A stretch of 23,519 nucleotides of DNA from Acidimicrobiales bacterium (GTDB taxonomy: Bacteria > Actinomycetota > Acidimicrobiia > Acidimicrobiales > Palsa-688): positions 1 to 23,519 of the forward strand of contig JAFAWZ010000005.1 in the NCBI GenBank assembly GCA_019241495.1, given 5' to 3'. Positions 1-7,392 of this stretch are shown in pieces (the stretch's first letter is position 1; each line of letters starts with the position of its first letter). The notes below the pieces were generated by a model. That model saw only the letters and a list, made by a program, of their open reading frames with translations, had not been told where the DNA came from and searched no databases. Made by a program: the position numbers and the translations under genes.

Positions 1-2
1 CG

Positions 3-332
3 GCGTGCCACGCCACCGGCTCGGACTGGACCGACATCGCCGACCTGTACGACATCTTGATGCAGCTGAACCCCACGCCGGTGGTGGAGCTGAACCGGGC
101 GGTGGCCATCGGGATGGCTCGGGGGCCAGAGGCCGGCCTGACCCTGATCGATGCCTTGGTCGGGTCCGAGCGCATGGCCGGCTACCACTTGCTGCCCGCA
201 GCACGGGCCGACATGCTGCGGCGCCTGGGCCGGGTGGCCGAGGCCCGCAACGCCTACCGGAGCGCCCTCGACCTGGCGATCAACGACGCCGACCGGCGGT
301 TCCTCCACCGGCGCCTGAACGAGGTCCGTTAG
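3..332 (+). CDS. ECF-type RNA polymerase sigma factor, C-terminal part (5' end outside window)
   Basis: The reading frame is open from the left edge and stops at 330-332, so only the last ~109 residues are present. They match the C-terminal helical (TPR-like, DUF6596) extension of ECF42-type sigma factors. Typical pieces are 'LYDILMQLNPTPVVELNRAV', then an alanine-rich repeat, 'YHLLPAARADMLRRLGR' and the closing 'RRFLHRRLNEVR'. In that family the sigma-2 and sigma-4 DNA-binding regions lie N-terminal, off this window, and the extension is thought to control activity. The ATG at 60 is internal and is not the start. The gene converges on the methyltransferase at 431-1204, with a long inverted repeat in the gap. 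The family call is firm; the exact ECF subgroup is inferred. Confidence 0.8.
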   Translation, partial: ACHATGSDWTDIADLYDILMQLNPTPVVELNRAVAIGMARGPEAGLTLIDALVGSERMAGYHLLPAARADMLRRLGRVAEARNAYRSALDLAINDADRRFLHRRLNEVR

Positions 333-343
333 GGACCGCCACA

Positions 344-418
344 GAACAACTTGGACGGCCGCAGGCCGAAAAGGAAGCAACACTAAGGGAAAACTGGGCC
401 CGGCCGTCCAAGTTGTTC
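344..418. repeat. Perfect 18-bp inverted repeat with 39-nt loop between convergent genes
   Basis: Bases 344-361 (GAACAACTTGGACGGCCG) are exactly reverse-complementary to 401-418. The 39-nt loop is purine-rich in its middle (AAAAGGAAG, AAGGGAAAA). The element fills the gap between the two convergent stop codons at 332 and 431. It may act as a bidirectional terminator, but it has no clean T-run and the loop is long for an intrinsic terminator. A small MITE-like or REP-like element is the alternative. I see no second copy in this window. Confidence 0.75.
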
Positions 419-430
419 GAAGGCGGGACC

Positions 431-1204
431 TTAGCCCGCCCGATCGGCGCGGATGAGGAGCGTCTCGTAGTGCATGTCGAAGCGGCCTCCGAAGCGGTCG
501 ATGGCCTCGCCCACCATGTCCAACAGCCCGTCGCGGGTGTCGGGGTCGAGCGCGGCGTGGTCGCTGTGGGTCGGAAGCTGGTCGAGCCATTCCTCTCGGG
601 TATAGGTGCGTTCCCACCCGAAGTACTCGAGCACGGGATCGGAGAACGCCGCGGTACGCCCGATGGCCTCGACGTGGTCGGGGTAGCGCTCGTGACGGGA
701 GTAGCCGAGGAGCACCGAATAGTTGTCGGCGCCAGGGGCGATCGCCGAGTAGACGCCATCGAGGGCGGCGGACAGATCGGCGGGAGGGTCGCCGATGTTC
801 CAGAACAAGGCCAGCCGACCCCCCGGCCGTAGTAGCTGGGCCGCCTTCTGGGCGCCGGCGAGCGGCTCCACCCAGTGCCACGCCTGGCCAGCAGTGAGGA
901 GGTCGAAGGTGCGGCCGTCCGGATCCCAGTCCTCGAACCGGCCGACCTCGACCTCGATCTGGTAGCGACGGGCGATCTCCGCCATCCGGGGGTCGATCTC
1001 GACGCCGACTACGTGAGCGCCTTGGGCGGTCATGGCCCGGGCTGCGATCCCGGTACCGCACCCGACGTCGAGCACCTGGATCCCTTGGGGCGTGGGGCCC
1101 AGGACGGTGTCGAACAGGGCATCGGGATAGGTGGGACGCGACCGGTCGTAACGGTCCGCCTGGCCCCCGAAGGACTCGGCCCGGCGCCGATCGGCGTGCA
1201 ACAT
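431..1204 (-). CDS. Class I SAM-dependent methyltransferase
   Basis: A 257-residue protein with a Methyltransf_11/25-type Rossmann domain in its N-terminal half. Motif I is 'VLDVGCGTG' near residues 44-52, followed by an acidic strand ('VVGVEIDPRM') for the ribose hydroxyls, the post-I 'FDLLTAGQAWHW' and the motif III-like 'LLRPGGRLALFW'. The C-terminal ~100 residues ('YFGWERTYTREEWLDQLPTHS') are typical of uncharacterised actinobacterial small-molecule methyltransferases, and the substrate cannot be read from sequence. The ATG start sits 52 bp from the GTG start I prefer for the divergent gene at 1257, so a shared promoter region is likely. No strong Shine-Dalgarno sequence is visible. Confidence 0.88.
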   Translation of the reverse strand: MLHADRRRAESFGGQADRYDRSRPTYPDALFDTVLGPTPQGIQVLDVGCGTGIAARAMTAQGAHVVGVEIDPRMAEIARRYQIEVEVGRFEDWDPDGRTFDLLTAGQAWHWVEPLAGAQKAAQLLRPGGRLALFWNIGDPPADLSAALDGVYSAIAPGADNYSVLLGYSRHERYPDHVEAIGRTAAFSDPVLEYFGWERTYTREEWLDQLPTHSDHAALDPDTRDGLLDMVGEAIDRFGGRFDMHYETLLIRADRAG

Positions 1205-1256
1205 GGGCCAATGGTGGCACGCCGGGGGCGAGACGGCGGTCCGCTACTGTTCGGGC

Positions 1257-1901
1257 GTGCCCAGTTCCCCTGTCCGTGCCGCCCTGACCGCTGCCGTCGC
1301 CGACCACCGCCTCCTGGACCATCCGTACTACCGCAAATGGCAGGCGGGGGAGCTCACCGTCGAGGACCTGGCCGCGTATGCCGCCCAGTACCGCCGCTTC
1401 GAGGAGGTCCTCCCGGAGGTGCTCTCGAACGTGGCCGGCCAGCTTCCCGAGGGACCGGTGCGCCGCCTGGTAGCCGATAACCTGGAGGACGAGAAGTCGC
1501 ACCCCAGGGCCCACCTCGAGCTGTTCGACGGCTTCGCCGGTGCGGTGGGCGCCGACACCGCCACGGCGTCGACCACCGCGACCGCCCGGCTGGTCGACGT
1601 CTACCTGGATGGCGTCGGCGAGGGAGCGGTGCCGGCGCTGGCCGTCATCGCGGCATACGAGAGCCAAGCCGCCGAGATCGCGTCGACCAAAGCTGACGCG
1701 CTGCGCGATCACTTCGACTTCGGGCCGGCCGCCACCGAGTTCTGGGACGTACACGCCGGCATGGAGGGCTCTCACTCCGAGTGGACCTTGGAGGCCCTGG
1801 CCTCGCTCGAGGCCGAGCCCGAGGTGGTGGCGGAATGGGCTTCCAAGTCGGCCCGCGCCTGGTGGTCGTTCCTCGACGAGCGGGACCAGGGCAGCTTCTG
1901 A
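1257..1901 (+). CDS. Heme-oxygenase-like iron-dependent oxidase (CADD/PqqC/TenA superfamily)
   Basis: A 214-residue all-helical protein when started at GTG 1257; the longer frame from 1203 would run into the divergent methyltransferase start. Metal-ligand spacing matches the Chlamydia CADD type: E79 and H86 ('EDEKSHPRAH'), E135 ('AAYESQAAE'), then H166, E170 and H173 ('DVHAGMEGSH'). This gives the E-x6-H and H-x3-E-x2-H patterns of heme-oxygenase-like diiron oxidases (HDOs). TenA thiaminases lack this ligand set, so an iron-dependent oxidase is likelier than a thiamine salvage enzyme. CADD itself makes p-aminobenzoate, but HDO chemistry varies widely and the substrate here is unknown. A TACTGT hexamer at 1245-1250 ends 6 nt before the GTG and there is no SD, so a leaderless transcript is possible. 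Confidence 0.8.
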   Translation: MPSSPVRAALTAAVADHRLLDHPYYRKWQAGELTVEDLAAYAAQYRRFEEVLPEVLSNVAGQLPEGPVRRLVADNLEDEKSHPRAHLELFDGFAGAVGADTATASTTATARLVDVYLDGVGEGAVPALAVIAAYESQAAEIASTKADALRDHFDFGPAATEFWDVHAGMEGSHSEWTLEALASLEAEPEVVAEWASKSARAWWSFLDERDQGSF

Positions 1902-2019
1902 GGGTGTTGATCGCGTTCTGCCCATAGAAAGCGGACCGCGCCACGAAAACCGGCCGGGAACTGACCGGGTTTCCTTCGTAGCATTTTGGAAAACCAACCG
2001 GAACGAAAGGTGACCGACC

Positions 2020-2880
2020 ATGCCAGAGCGAGACGGATACATCCCGGGCGTCCCCTGTTGGGTCGACACCAGCCAGCCCGACCCGGCCGCCTCGCTGCCC
2101 TTCTACCAGGGCCTGTTCGGGTGGGACTTCGAAGACGTCATGCCCGAGGGGTCGGGCGGCAACTATTTCATCGGCCGTATCCGGGGTGGGGACGTGGCGG
2201 CGATCGGGTCGACTCCCGAAGGTGCGCCGCCGATGGCGACCTGGAACACCTATGTGTGGGTCGAAAGCGCCGACGAGACGGCCAGGAAGGCTCGCGCCGC
2301 GGGGGGAGTGGTGCTGATGGAGCCGTTCGACGTCATGGGCGCGGGCCGCATGGCAGTCATCGCCGATCCCGAGGGAGCGGTGTTCTCGGTCTGGGAGGCG
2401 AAGGACCACAAGGGTGCCAAGGTCGTCAACGAGCACGGCTCGCTCAACTTCAACGGCCTGGCCACCCGGGATCCCGAGAGCGCGAGGGCCTTCTATGGCG
2501 CCGTGTTCGGGTGGACCACCCTGGCCATGCCCTCGGGCGAGATGTGGACCCTTCCCGGCTACGGCGATCATCTCGAGGAGCGCACCCCCGGTCTACGTGA
2601 GCAGATGGCCCAGATGGGCGGCCCCGTTGGGTTCATCGACGTCGTCGCGGCTCTCAACCCGATCAGGAGTGACGACTCCGAGACGCCGGCCCATTGGAGC
2701 GTCACCTTCGGCGTAGACGACGCGGTCTCGGCTGCAGCCAAGGCCGCCGAGCTGGGCGGCCAGGTCGTGGCAGGGCCGATGGACGCCCCCTGGACCCGGT
2801 TGGTGGTGATCAAGGATCCGCAGGGGGCGGTGTTCGTGGCCGGCCAGTTCGTCCCCGAGAACAGGGACCTCAGTGCCTAG
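2020..2880 (+). CDS. Two-domain VOC (glyoxalase/bleomycin-resistance fold) protein, Cfp30B-like
   Basis: A 286-residue protein made of two VOC (vicinal oxygen chelate) domains. The first is about residues 7-127 ('GVPCWVDTSQPDPAASLPFY' at the start, 'VIADPEGAVFSVWE' at the end). The second is about 135-280 ('FNGLATRDPESARAFYGAVF' to 'VVIKDPQGAVFVAGQF'). The arrangement and length match the mycobacterial Cfp30B/TB27.3 (Rv0577) family, which is widespread in actinobacteria. The metal-binding His/Glu positions of true glyoxalases are not clearly conserved, so the function is better described as ligand binding or unknown. The start is supported by AAAGGTGA at 2006-2013, 6 nt ahead of the ATG. Confidence 0.88.
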   Translation: MPERDGYIPGVPCWVDTSQPDPAASLPFYQGLFGWDFEDVMPEGSGGNYFIGRIRGGDVAAIGSTPEGAPPMATWNTYVWVESADETARKARAAGGVVLMEPFDVMGAGRMAVIADPEGAVFSVWEAKDHKGAKVVNEHGSLNFNGLATRDPESARAFYGAVFGWTTLAMPSGEMWTLPGYGDHLEERTPGLREQMAQMGGPVGFIDVVAALNPIRSDDSETPAHWSVTFGVDDAVSAAAKAAELGGQVVAGPMDAPWTRLVVIKDPQGAVFVAGQFVPENRDLSA

Positions 2881-2892
2881 CGCCGTGCGCGA

Positions 2893-3552
2893 TCAGGCCT
2901 CGAGATAGCGGAGGACGGCGAGCACCCGGCGATGATCGGTCGGCGACGCGGCCAGGTCGAGCTTGGAGAAGATGTTGGCCACGTGCTTCTCGACCGCGCC
3001 CTCCGAGATCACAAGGGTGGCGGCGATGGCCGCGTTGGTGCGGCCTTCGGCCATCAGAGACAGCACCTGCGTTTCGCGGCTGCTCAGGTGGGAGAGCGAG
3101 TCAGACCGGCGAGACGCCCCGAGTAGTTGGGTCACCACCTCGGGGTCGAGAGCGGTGCCCCCCGATGCCACACGTACCAAGGCGTCCACGAAGTCGCTGA
3201 CATCGGCGACGCGATCTTTGAGCAGGTAGCCGATTCCTGCTGCCCCACCGGCCAGCAGCTCGGCCGCGTACCTGGTTTCCACGTATTGGGAGAACAGCAG
3301 TATCCCCAAGCCGGGGTGGGCCAGGCGCAGCTCGAGGGCGGCTCGCAGCCCCTCGTCGGTGAATGTCGGGGGCATCCGGATGTCGACCACTGCCACGTCG
3401 GGGCAGCTTTTGCGGACGTGCTCTTGGAGGGCGGCGGGGTCGCTGACAGCTCCCGTGACACGGAAACCTCGGTTAGACAGCAGCTGAACCAGCCCGTCGC
3501 GCAGGATCGCCGAGTCCTCGGCGATGACCACCCTGATGGCGTCGTACGTCAC
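2893..3552 (-). CDS. NarL/LuxR-family response regulator
   Basis: A 219-residue DNA-binding response regulator when started at GTG 3552, whose first bases overlap the kinase stop (GTGA). The receiver domain covers about residues 5-120, with acidic pair E12/D13, phospho-acceptor D57 ('VAVVDIRMPP') and K112 ('YLLKD'). A LuxR-type helix-turn-helix covers about 153-212 ('LSSRETQVLSLMAEGRTNAA', 'GAVEKHVANIFSKL'). An in-frame extension up to 3750 reads as arginine-rich shadow of the kinase gene and is rejected. As last gene of the ABC/two-component unit, it most likely receives phosphate from the overlapping kinase and controls the transporter operon. Confidence 0.93.
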   Translation of the reverse strand: MTYDAIRVVIAEDSAILRDGLVQLLSNRGFRVTGAVSDPAALQEHVRKSCPDVAVVDIRMPPTFTDEGLRAALELRLAHPGLGILLFSQYVETRYAAELLAGGAAGIGYLLKDRVADVSDFVDALVRVASGGTALDPEVVTQLLGASRRSDSLSHLSSRETQVLSLMAEGRTNAAIAATLVISEGAVEKHVANIFSKLDLAASPTDHRRVLAVLRYLEA

Positions 3553-4952
3553 GCGTGGCAGGGCAGGTCGACGGTGACCACGGTCGGCCCGCGGGGGGGA
3601 CTGGCGATGCTCAGATGGCCGTCCACGGCCCGGACCCGCTCGGTCAGTCCAGCCAGGCCGCTCGACGAGGAGCCGATCCGGGTGAGCACGGCGCCTCCGC
3701 GCCCGTCGTCGCGAACCACGATCCGGAGCCAGTTGCCTAGCTGCACACAACTGACCGAAGCCCGCGAGGCTTGGGCGTGCTGAGCCACGTTGGCCAACAG
3801 CTCGGCGACACAGAAGTAGGCGATGGCCTCGATGGCGGGGGTCGGCCGGGAGCCGATCGACGCGGTCAGCTCACACGGGATGGCGGCGCGGGCGGTGAGG
3901 GTGGCCAAGGCACTCTCCAGGCCGGTGTCGAGGACCGGAGGGTGGATGCCCCGGGCCAGGTCCCGCAGCTCGACGATCGCTTCTTTGGCCCCCCGGTGGG
4001 CCTGGTCGATCAGGAGGCGGACCTGATCGAGGTCCGGACCGTCTTCGTCGGCCAGTTGCTCCTTGGCTTGTCCGAGCTGCATGGCCAACGCGACGAGCTG
4101 GGCCTGGGTGCCATCGTGGAGATCGCGCTCGATCCGCCGCAGCGTGGCCACTGAGGCGTCGACGGTCTGGGCTCTGGACTCTTCCAAGGATCGTACGCGG
4201 GCGGTCAAGGCGTCGGGCCCGAGCAGGACGCGCATCACCTGGCGGTCGAGGTAGACGACCAGCCGCATCGCCCATGGGGCGACGAACACCAAGAAGGCGC
4301 CATAGATGAACGCCAGCTCAGGGTGGAACAGGCCCGACGAGCCCGGGCCGACGGGAACCGGCCCGATGCCGTTGCGGAAAGGCCCGAAGCCATTCACACC
4401 GCCATCACCTCGCGAAAGCGGGTACAGCAGACAAAGGAAAGCCTCGATCCAAACGCTCAGCCCGAACCAGAAACCGAACACGAGGACCGGCATCTTGACC
4501 ACGCAGTACGCCACGGCTCTCCACCCGGCCCGGTCGCCGAGCGCGGCCCGAAGCCAGCCCCAGATGCCAGGCCGGCCGAGGAAGGGGTCGGGCTCGGCGA
4601 TGCGCTCATCGAGGAAGTGGCGGGCCAGGGCCCGGTGCCACGAGCCGATGCCTCGGGCGCCGCGAATCGAGGCGGCGATGAGCAGCAGTCCGGTGAGGAA
4701 GACGACAGCCAAGAACACCCCGGCCGCCATGGTGGCCACGATGAACGCGATTCCCACGCACGCCACCAAGCCGCTGATCAAGAAGAACGCCAGCTCGGAC
4801 CAGGTCCGCCTCTGGAAGGGCTCCCGAGCGATGGTGCGGGCGATGGTACGGGCCTGCTCTAGCCGAGCCTCGGAGATGTTGATCGTTCTCTCGCGCCCCG
4901 CGATCCGGAGATGGAAGCGCACTGCGCCGTCGTTCGTCTCGGTCGGGGTCAC
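3549..4952 (-). CDS. Membrane sensor histidine kinase, HisKA_3 type with actinobacterial 'Sensor' domain
   Basis: A 467-residue protein from GTG 4952, which overlaps the permease stop by 4 nt. After a ~45-residue cytoplasmic segment come hydrophobic stretches at about 54-95, 146-178 and 210-235. This is the two-plus-two membrane layout of the 'Sensor' domain (PF13796 type) found with NarL-family regulators in actinobacteria. The HisKA_3 domain carries phospho-acceptor H279 ('IERDLHDGTQAQLV'). The ATPase has its N-box at N388 ('LLANVAQHA') and G-boxes 'DDGRGG' (415-420) and 'SGLAGL' (431-436). The much longer open frame to 5858 is antisense or frame shadow over the permease. The small sensor suggests detection of a membrane-associated or transported compound. 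Confidence 0.92.
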   Translation of the reverse strand: MTPTETNDGAVRFHLRIAGRERTINISEARLEQARTIARTIAREPFQRRTWSELAFFLISGLVACVGIAFIVATMAAGVFLAVVFLTGLLLIAASIRGARGIGSWHRALARHFLDERIAEPDPFLGRPGIWGWLRAALGDRAGWRAVAYCVVKMPVLVFGFWFGLSVWIEAFLCLLYPLSRGDGGVNGFGPFRNGIGPVPVGPGSSGLFHPELAFIYGAFLVFVAPWAMRLVVYLDRQVMRVLLGPDALTARVRSLEESRAQTVDASVATLRRIERDLHDGTQAQLVALAMQLGQAKEQLADEDGPDLDQVRLLIDQAHRGAKEAIVELRDLARGIHPPVLDTGLESALATLTARAAIPCELTASIGSRPTPAIEAIAYFCVAELLANVAQHAQASRASVSCVQLGNWLRIVVRDDGRGGAVLTRIGSSSSGLAGLTERVRAVDGHLSIASPPRGPTVVTVDLPCHA

Positions 4953-5746
4953 GCGTCCCGGGACGAGAAGACGACGGCTCCGGCAAAGAGGACCACTGCG
5001 CTGTAAACGAACATCAGCAACAAGCCTACGGTCGGCGAAACCTGGCTGTGATTCATGATGGTCACCGATACGGAGTTGGCCAGGATCTGGACCGGGGCGT
5101 AGCGCACCGGATCGCCGCTCAGCGGGTGCAGCAACAGCGGCAGCAAGAAGGTGACACCGACGTACGCGGAGATGGCGCCGGCCGTGTTGCGGATGACGGT
5201 GCCCAACCCCATGCCCAACATCCCGAACAAGGCCAAGAAGGCGCCGGACATGATCACGGCCCGGGCCACTCCGGGCTGTCCGAGGTGGGCTGACGGGGCG
5301 CCGCCACCGGAGAGTATGGCCTGGCCGAGGGCGAAGCAGGCGAAGGAGAGGGCTTCGGCGACGATCAACATGCCCGCGCCAGCCACGGTGGCCTTGCTCA
5401 CCAGTATCGGGAGACGTCGTGGCGTGGCCGAAAGGGAGGTGCGGATCGTGCCGCTCGCGTACTCGCCGGTTACTGCCATGGCCCCGAACACGCCCATGGT
5501 CAATATGCCTATGAGCAGACCGGCCAGCGACTGGTTGGTCGGGTCGAATCCCCGATACCAGTCCGCGCTCCTGTGCAAGGCGCTGTTGGCCGAGATGATC
5601 GTGACGAGGGCCATTCCGGCCGTGGTGATCAGCAACGTCCACAACGTTGAACGGAGGGTGGCCATCTTGACGGTCTCGGAGCGGAGAAGCTGCCTCATGC
5701 CGTAGCGGCCGGCCGGTGTGTAGGAGCGGTATGCGGTAACGGTCAT
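4949..5746 (-). CDS. ABC-2 type transporter permease
   Basis: A 265-residue integral membrane protein with about six hydrophobic segments: roughly residues 35-52, 73-93, 119-145, 162-185, 190-208 and 237-260. A cytoplasmic N-terminus ('MRQLLRSETVKMATLRSTLW') is typical of ABC-2 permeases that sit with stand-alone drug or lantibiotic-type ATPases. 'VTGEYASGTIRTSLSATPRR' is the conserved cytoplasmic coupling segment of this family. It starts with ATG overlapping the ATPase stop by 4 nt and ends overlapping the kinase start by 4 nt. Two copies would be needed per transporter. The substrate is unknown; export of an antibiotic or lipid is inferred from family and neighbours. Confidence 0.9.
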   Translation of the reverse strand: MTVTAYRSYTPAGRYGMRQLLRSETVKMATLRSTLWTLLITTAGMALVTIISANSALHRSADWYRGFDPTNQSLAGLLIGILTMGVFGAMAVTGEYASGTIRTSLSATPRRLPILVSKATVAGAGMLIVAEALSFACFALGQAILSGGGAPSAHLGQPGVARAVIMSGAFLALFGMLGMGLGTVIRNTAGAISAYVGVTFLLPLLLHPLSGDPVRYAPVQILANSVSVTIMNHSQVSPTVGLLLMFVYSAVVLFAGAVVFSSRDA

Positions 5747-6678
5747 CTTTGCCCTCCGGAGGTCGAGACGGCCATGGTCGAGCTGCGGTATTCGACGGCG
5801 TCTTGGGTGAGCTCCATGAAGGCATCCTCGAGTGAGGCCACCATCGGGGTGAGCTCATGGACCGTGAGGCGGTCCCGGGTTGCGAGGTCGCCGATTTGGG
5901 CGGCGGTAAGGCCCTCGACGTTCAGTGAACCATCGTCGTCGACTGCGACGGTTGCGCCTGATCCGGTGAGGGTCTTCGTGAAGGCGCCCGGCTCTGGGGT
6001 GACCAACCGGACGGCCAGGCCTCGACTGCGGGCCACGAAATCTGTGACGCTCGTCTCTGCAATCAGCGAGCCGCGGCCGATCACCACCAAGTGCTGGGCG
6101 GTGAGGGACATCTCCGTGATCAGGTGGCTGGACACGAAGACGGTGCGCCCCTCAGCCGCCCGGTCCCTCAAGAAGTGGCGGACCCAGCGGATCCCTTCCG
6201 GGTCGAGGCCGTTGACCGGTTCGTCGAAGAGCAACACTCCGGGATCGCCGAGCATGGCGGCGGCGATGCCGAGCCGCTGGCTCATGCCCAACGAGTACTT
6301 GCCCGCTCGTTTGCTGGCCGCCGAGGTCAGCCCGACGATGTCGAGCACCTCGTCCACCCGCCTGAGTGGGATGTCGTTGGTCAGCGCCAGCCACCGGAGG
6401 TGATTGCGGCCGCTACGGGCGGGATGGAACGCCTTGGCGTCGAGCAGGGCGCCGACCTCGCGAAGCGGCCATCTGAGGTCACGGACGGACTTGCCGTTGA
6501 CGAGAACCGATCCCGCCGTCGGCAGGTCGAGGCCCATGATCATGCGCATGGTGGTCGACTTGCCCGACCCATTCGGCCCTAGGAACCCGGTCACGACACC
6601 GGGTTGGACGTCGAAGCTCAGATCCCGCACCGCGGTGGTCTCGCCGTAACGTTTGGTAAGTGAAATGGCAGCGATCAT
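5743..6678 (-). CDS. ABC transporter ATP-binding protein (ABC-2/drug-resistance type)
   Basis: A 311-residue ATPase with Walker A 'GPNGSGKST' (34-42), an unusual signature 'YSLGMSQRLG' (128-137) typical of the CcmA/DrrA-like branch, Walker B 'VLLFDEP' (148-154), D-loop 'NGLD' and switch histidine H185 ('SSHL'). The C-terminal ~90 residues are the accessory domain common in this branch. It is the first gene of the four-gene minus-strand unit; padR ends 66 bp upstream. GGTGGAA lies just ahead of the ATG. It powers the permease encoded next. Whether padR and this gene share a transcript is not decided by the sequence. Confidence 0.95.
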   Translation of the reverse strand: MIAAISLTKRYGETTAVRDLSFDVQPGVVTGFLGPNGSGKSTTMRMIMGLDLPTAGSVLVNGKSVRDLRWPLREVGALLDAKAFHPARSGRNHLRWLALTNDIPLRRVDEVLDIVGLTSAASKRAGKYSLGMSQRLGIAAAMLGDPGVLLFDEPVNGLDPEGIRWVRHFLRDRAAEGRTVFVSSHLITEMSLTAQHLVVIGRGSLIAETSVTDFVARSRGLAVRLVTPEPGAFTKTLTGSGATVAVDDDGSLNVEGLTAAQIGDLATRDRLTVHELTPMVASLEDAFMELTQDAVEYRSSTMAVSTSGGQR

Positions 6679-6744
6679 CAGGTTCCACCATAGAAACCCG
6701 CGGTCGCTCCGGGAATACCGTTGTCCGGCGTCTTTCGGGTGGGG

Positions 6745-7305
6745 TTAACCCCCGGTGACGCTCGGGAGCGGACCGCCTGGTTGGAGGGTACCGGCGGCCA
6801 CCTGCTCGGTCGCCCAGTCGATCCATTCGACCAGGTTGGTGTAGAACCGCCGACCGAACTCGATGGTGAGCCGGGCGGCCCGTGTCGTCGTATGAGCTCC
6901 CCAATCCTTCTCGGCGATGGCCTGTTCCATCTCTTCGAGGTGCCGGGCGTACTCCTTGCGATCGCGAGCCAGGTAGGCGAGGGCCTCGTCGGTCGGCAGG
7001 ACCCACAGGCAGAAGATCCGCAGTAGGGCTTCGTAGCGCACCTGGTAGTCCGGCTTGCTGTCGCGCATCCAGGCCCGGAGGGCCTCTATGCCTTGGGGGG
7101 TGGTTTGGTAGATCTTGCGGCCCCGGGGTCCCTCACCTGTCTGGGTGATGAGGCCCTCGGCGGTCAGCCTGGCCAGCTCGGGGTAGATCTGGCTGTGCTG
7201 GGCGGGCCAGACATTGCCCATGGAGACGGCGAAGTAACGGGAGAGGTCGTAGCCGCTCATGGGCTCTCCCGCGAGCAGGTCGAGCAGACCGTGGCGCAGG
7301 GACAT
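6745..7305 (-). CDS. PadR-family transcriptional regulator
   Basis: A 186-residue regulator with the PadR winged helix in the first ~75 residues ('LRHGLLDLLAGEPMSGYDL', then 'SQIYPELARLTAEGLI' and the wing 'GRKIYQTTPQG'). The C-terminal dimerisation helices (Vir_act_alpha_C type) cover about 95-175, including 'HTTTRAARLTIEFGRRFY'. PadR proteins usually repress a neighbouring exporter and release DNA on binding the drug or phenolic compound. Here the gene diverges from a DHA2 exporter and also lies directly upstream of the ABC-2 unit, so both are candidate targets. There is no SD, and TAAAAT ends 6 nt before the ATG, so a leaderless transcript is likely. Confidence 0.93.
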   Translation of the reverse strand: MSLRHGLLDLLAGEPMSGYDLSRYFAVSMGNVWPAQHSQIYPELARLTAEGLITQTGEGPRGRKIYQTTPQGIEALRAWMRDSKPDYQVRYEALLRIFCLWVLPTDEALAYLARDRKEYARHLEEMEQAIAEKDWGAHTTTRAARLTIEFGRRFYTNLVEWIDWATEQVAAGTLQPGGPLPSVTGG

Positions 7306-7311
7306 GCGAGA

Positions 7312-7340
7312 ATTTTAACAGGTTGATCTTGACATGTCGC
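7312..7340 (-). promoter_or_regulatory. Candidate padR promoter (leaderless)
   Basis: On the minus strand GCGACA (7340-7335) and TAAAAT (7317-7312) are separated by 17 nt. Only 6 nt (TCTCGC) separate the -10 from the padR ATG at 7305, so transcription should begin at or next to the start codon. No Shine-Dalgarno sequence is present, as expected for the leaderless mRNAs common in actinobacteria. The -35 half abuts the -35 of the opposite promoter. Confidence 0.5.
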
Positions 7341-7357
7341 GAATCGTGATGTTGGAT
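7329..7357 (+). promoter_or_regulatory. Candidate promoter of the DHA2 exporter
   Basis: A consensus -35 TTGACA (7329-7334) is followed after 17 nt by TTGGAT (7352-7357), which fits the loose TANNNT/TNNNAT -10 of high-GC bacteria. The predicted start near 7364 lies inside the symmetric element at 7349-7378. A strong ribosome binding site, AAGGAGG at 7382-7388, precedes the ATG at 7393. Confidence 0.5.
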
Positions 7358-7378
7358 ATGTCCTGTCATAAGCAACAT
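7349..7378. promoter_or_regulatory. 30-bp symmetric operator candidate, probably for PadR
   Basis: The element is built symmetrically: ATGTTG, 2 nt, TATG, 6 nt, CATA, 2 nt, CAACAT. Both pairs of arms are perfect inverted repeats around one centre (7363/7364). It covers the predicted -10 and transcription start of the exporter, so a bound protein would block that promoter. PadR operators in other bacteria are ATGT/ACAT-type dyads, which the outer arms resemble although the spacing is wider here. Assignment to PadR is inference from position. Confidence 0.55.
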
Positions 7379-7392
7379 GTGAAGGAGGACAT

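Noticed and set aside
1203..1256. Earlier start of the iron oxidase gene
   Set aside because: It would overlap the divergent methyltransferase start codon, and the added residues do not fit the family.
1902..2019. Imperfect dyad (GGTTTCC ... GGAAAACC) ahead of the VOC gene
   Set aside because: Short arms with an unequal base, and no clear -35/-10 pair. Too weak to call an operator.
3553..3750. N-terminal extension of the response regulator
   Set aside because: It is arginine-rich frame shadow of the kinase ATPase domain. The receiver starts right after GTG 3552, which overlaps the kinase stop.
4953..5858. Long in-frame extension of the histidine kinase, upstream of GTG 4952
   Set aside because: It reads as Arg/His-rich shadow sequence over the permease, which is clearly real. 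GTG 4952 gives a proper kinase and a 4-nt overlap.
6741..6752. Perfect palindrome GGGGTTAACCCC at the end of padR
   Set aside because: It overlaps the padR stop codon and no promoter element is visible next to it. A 12-bp palindrome alone does not support an operator call.
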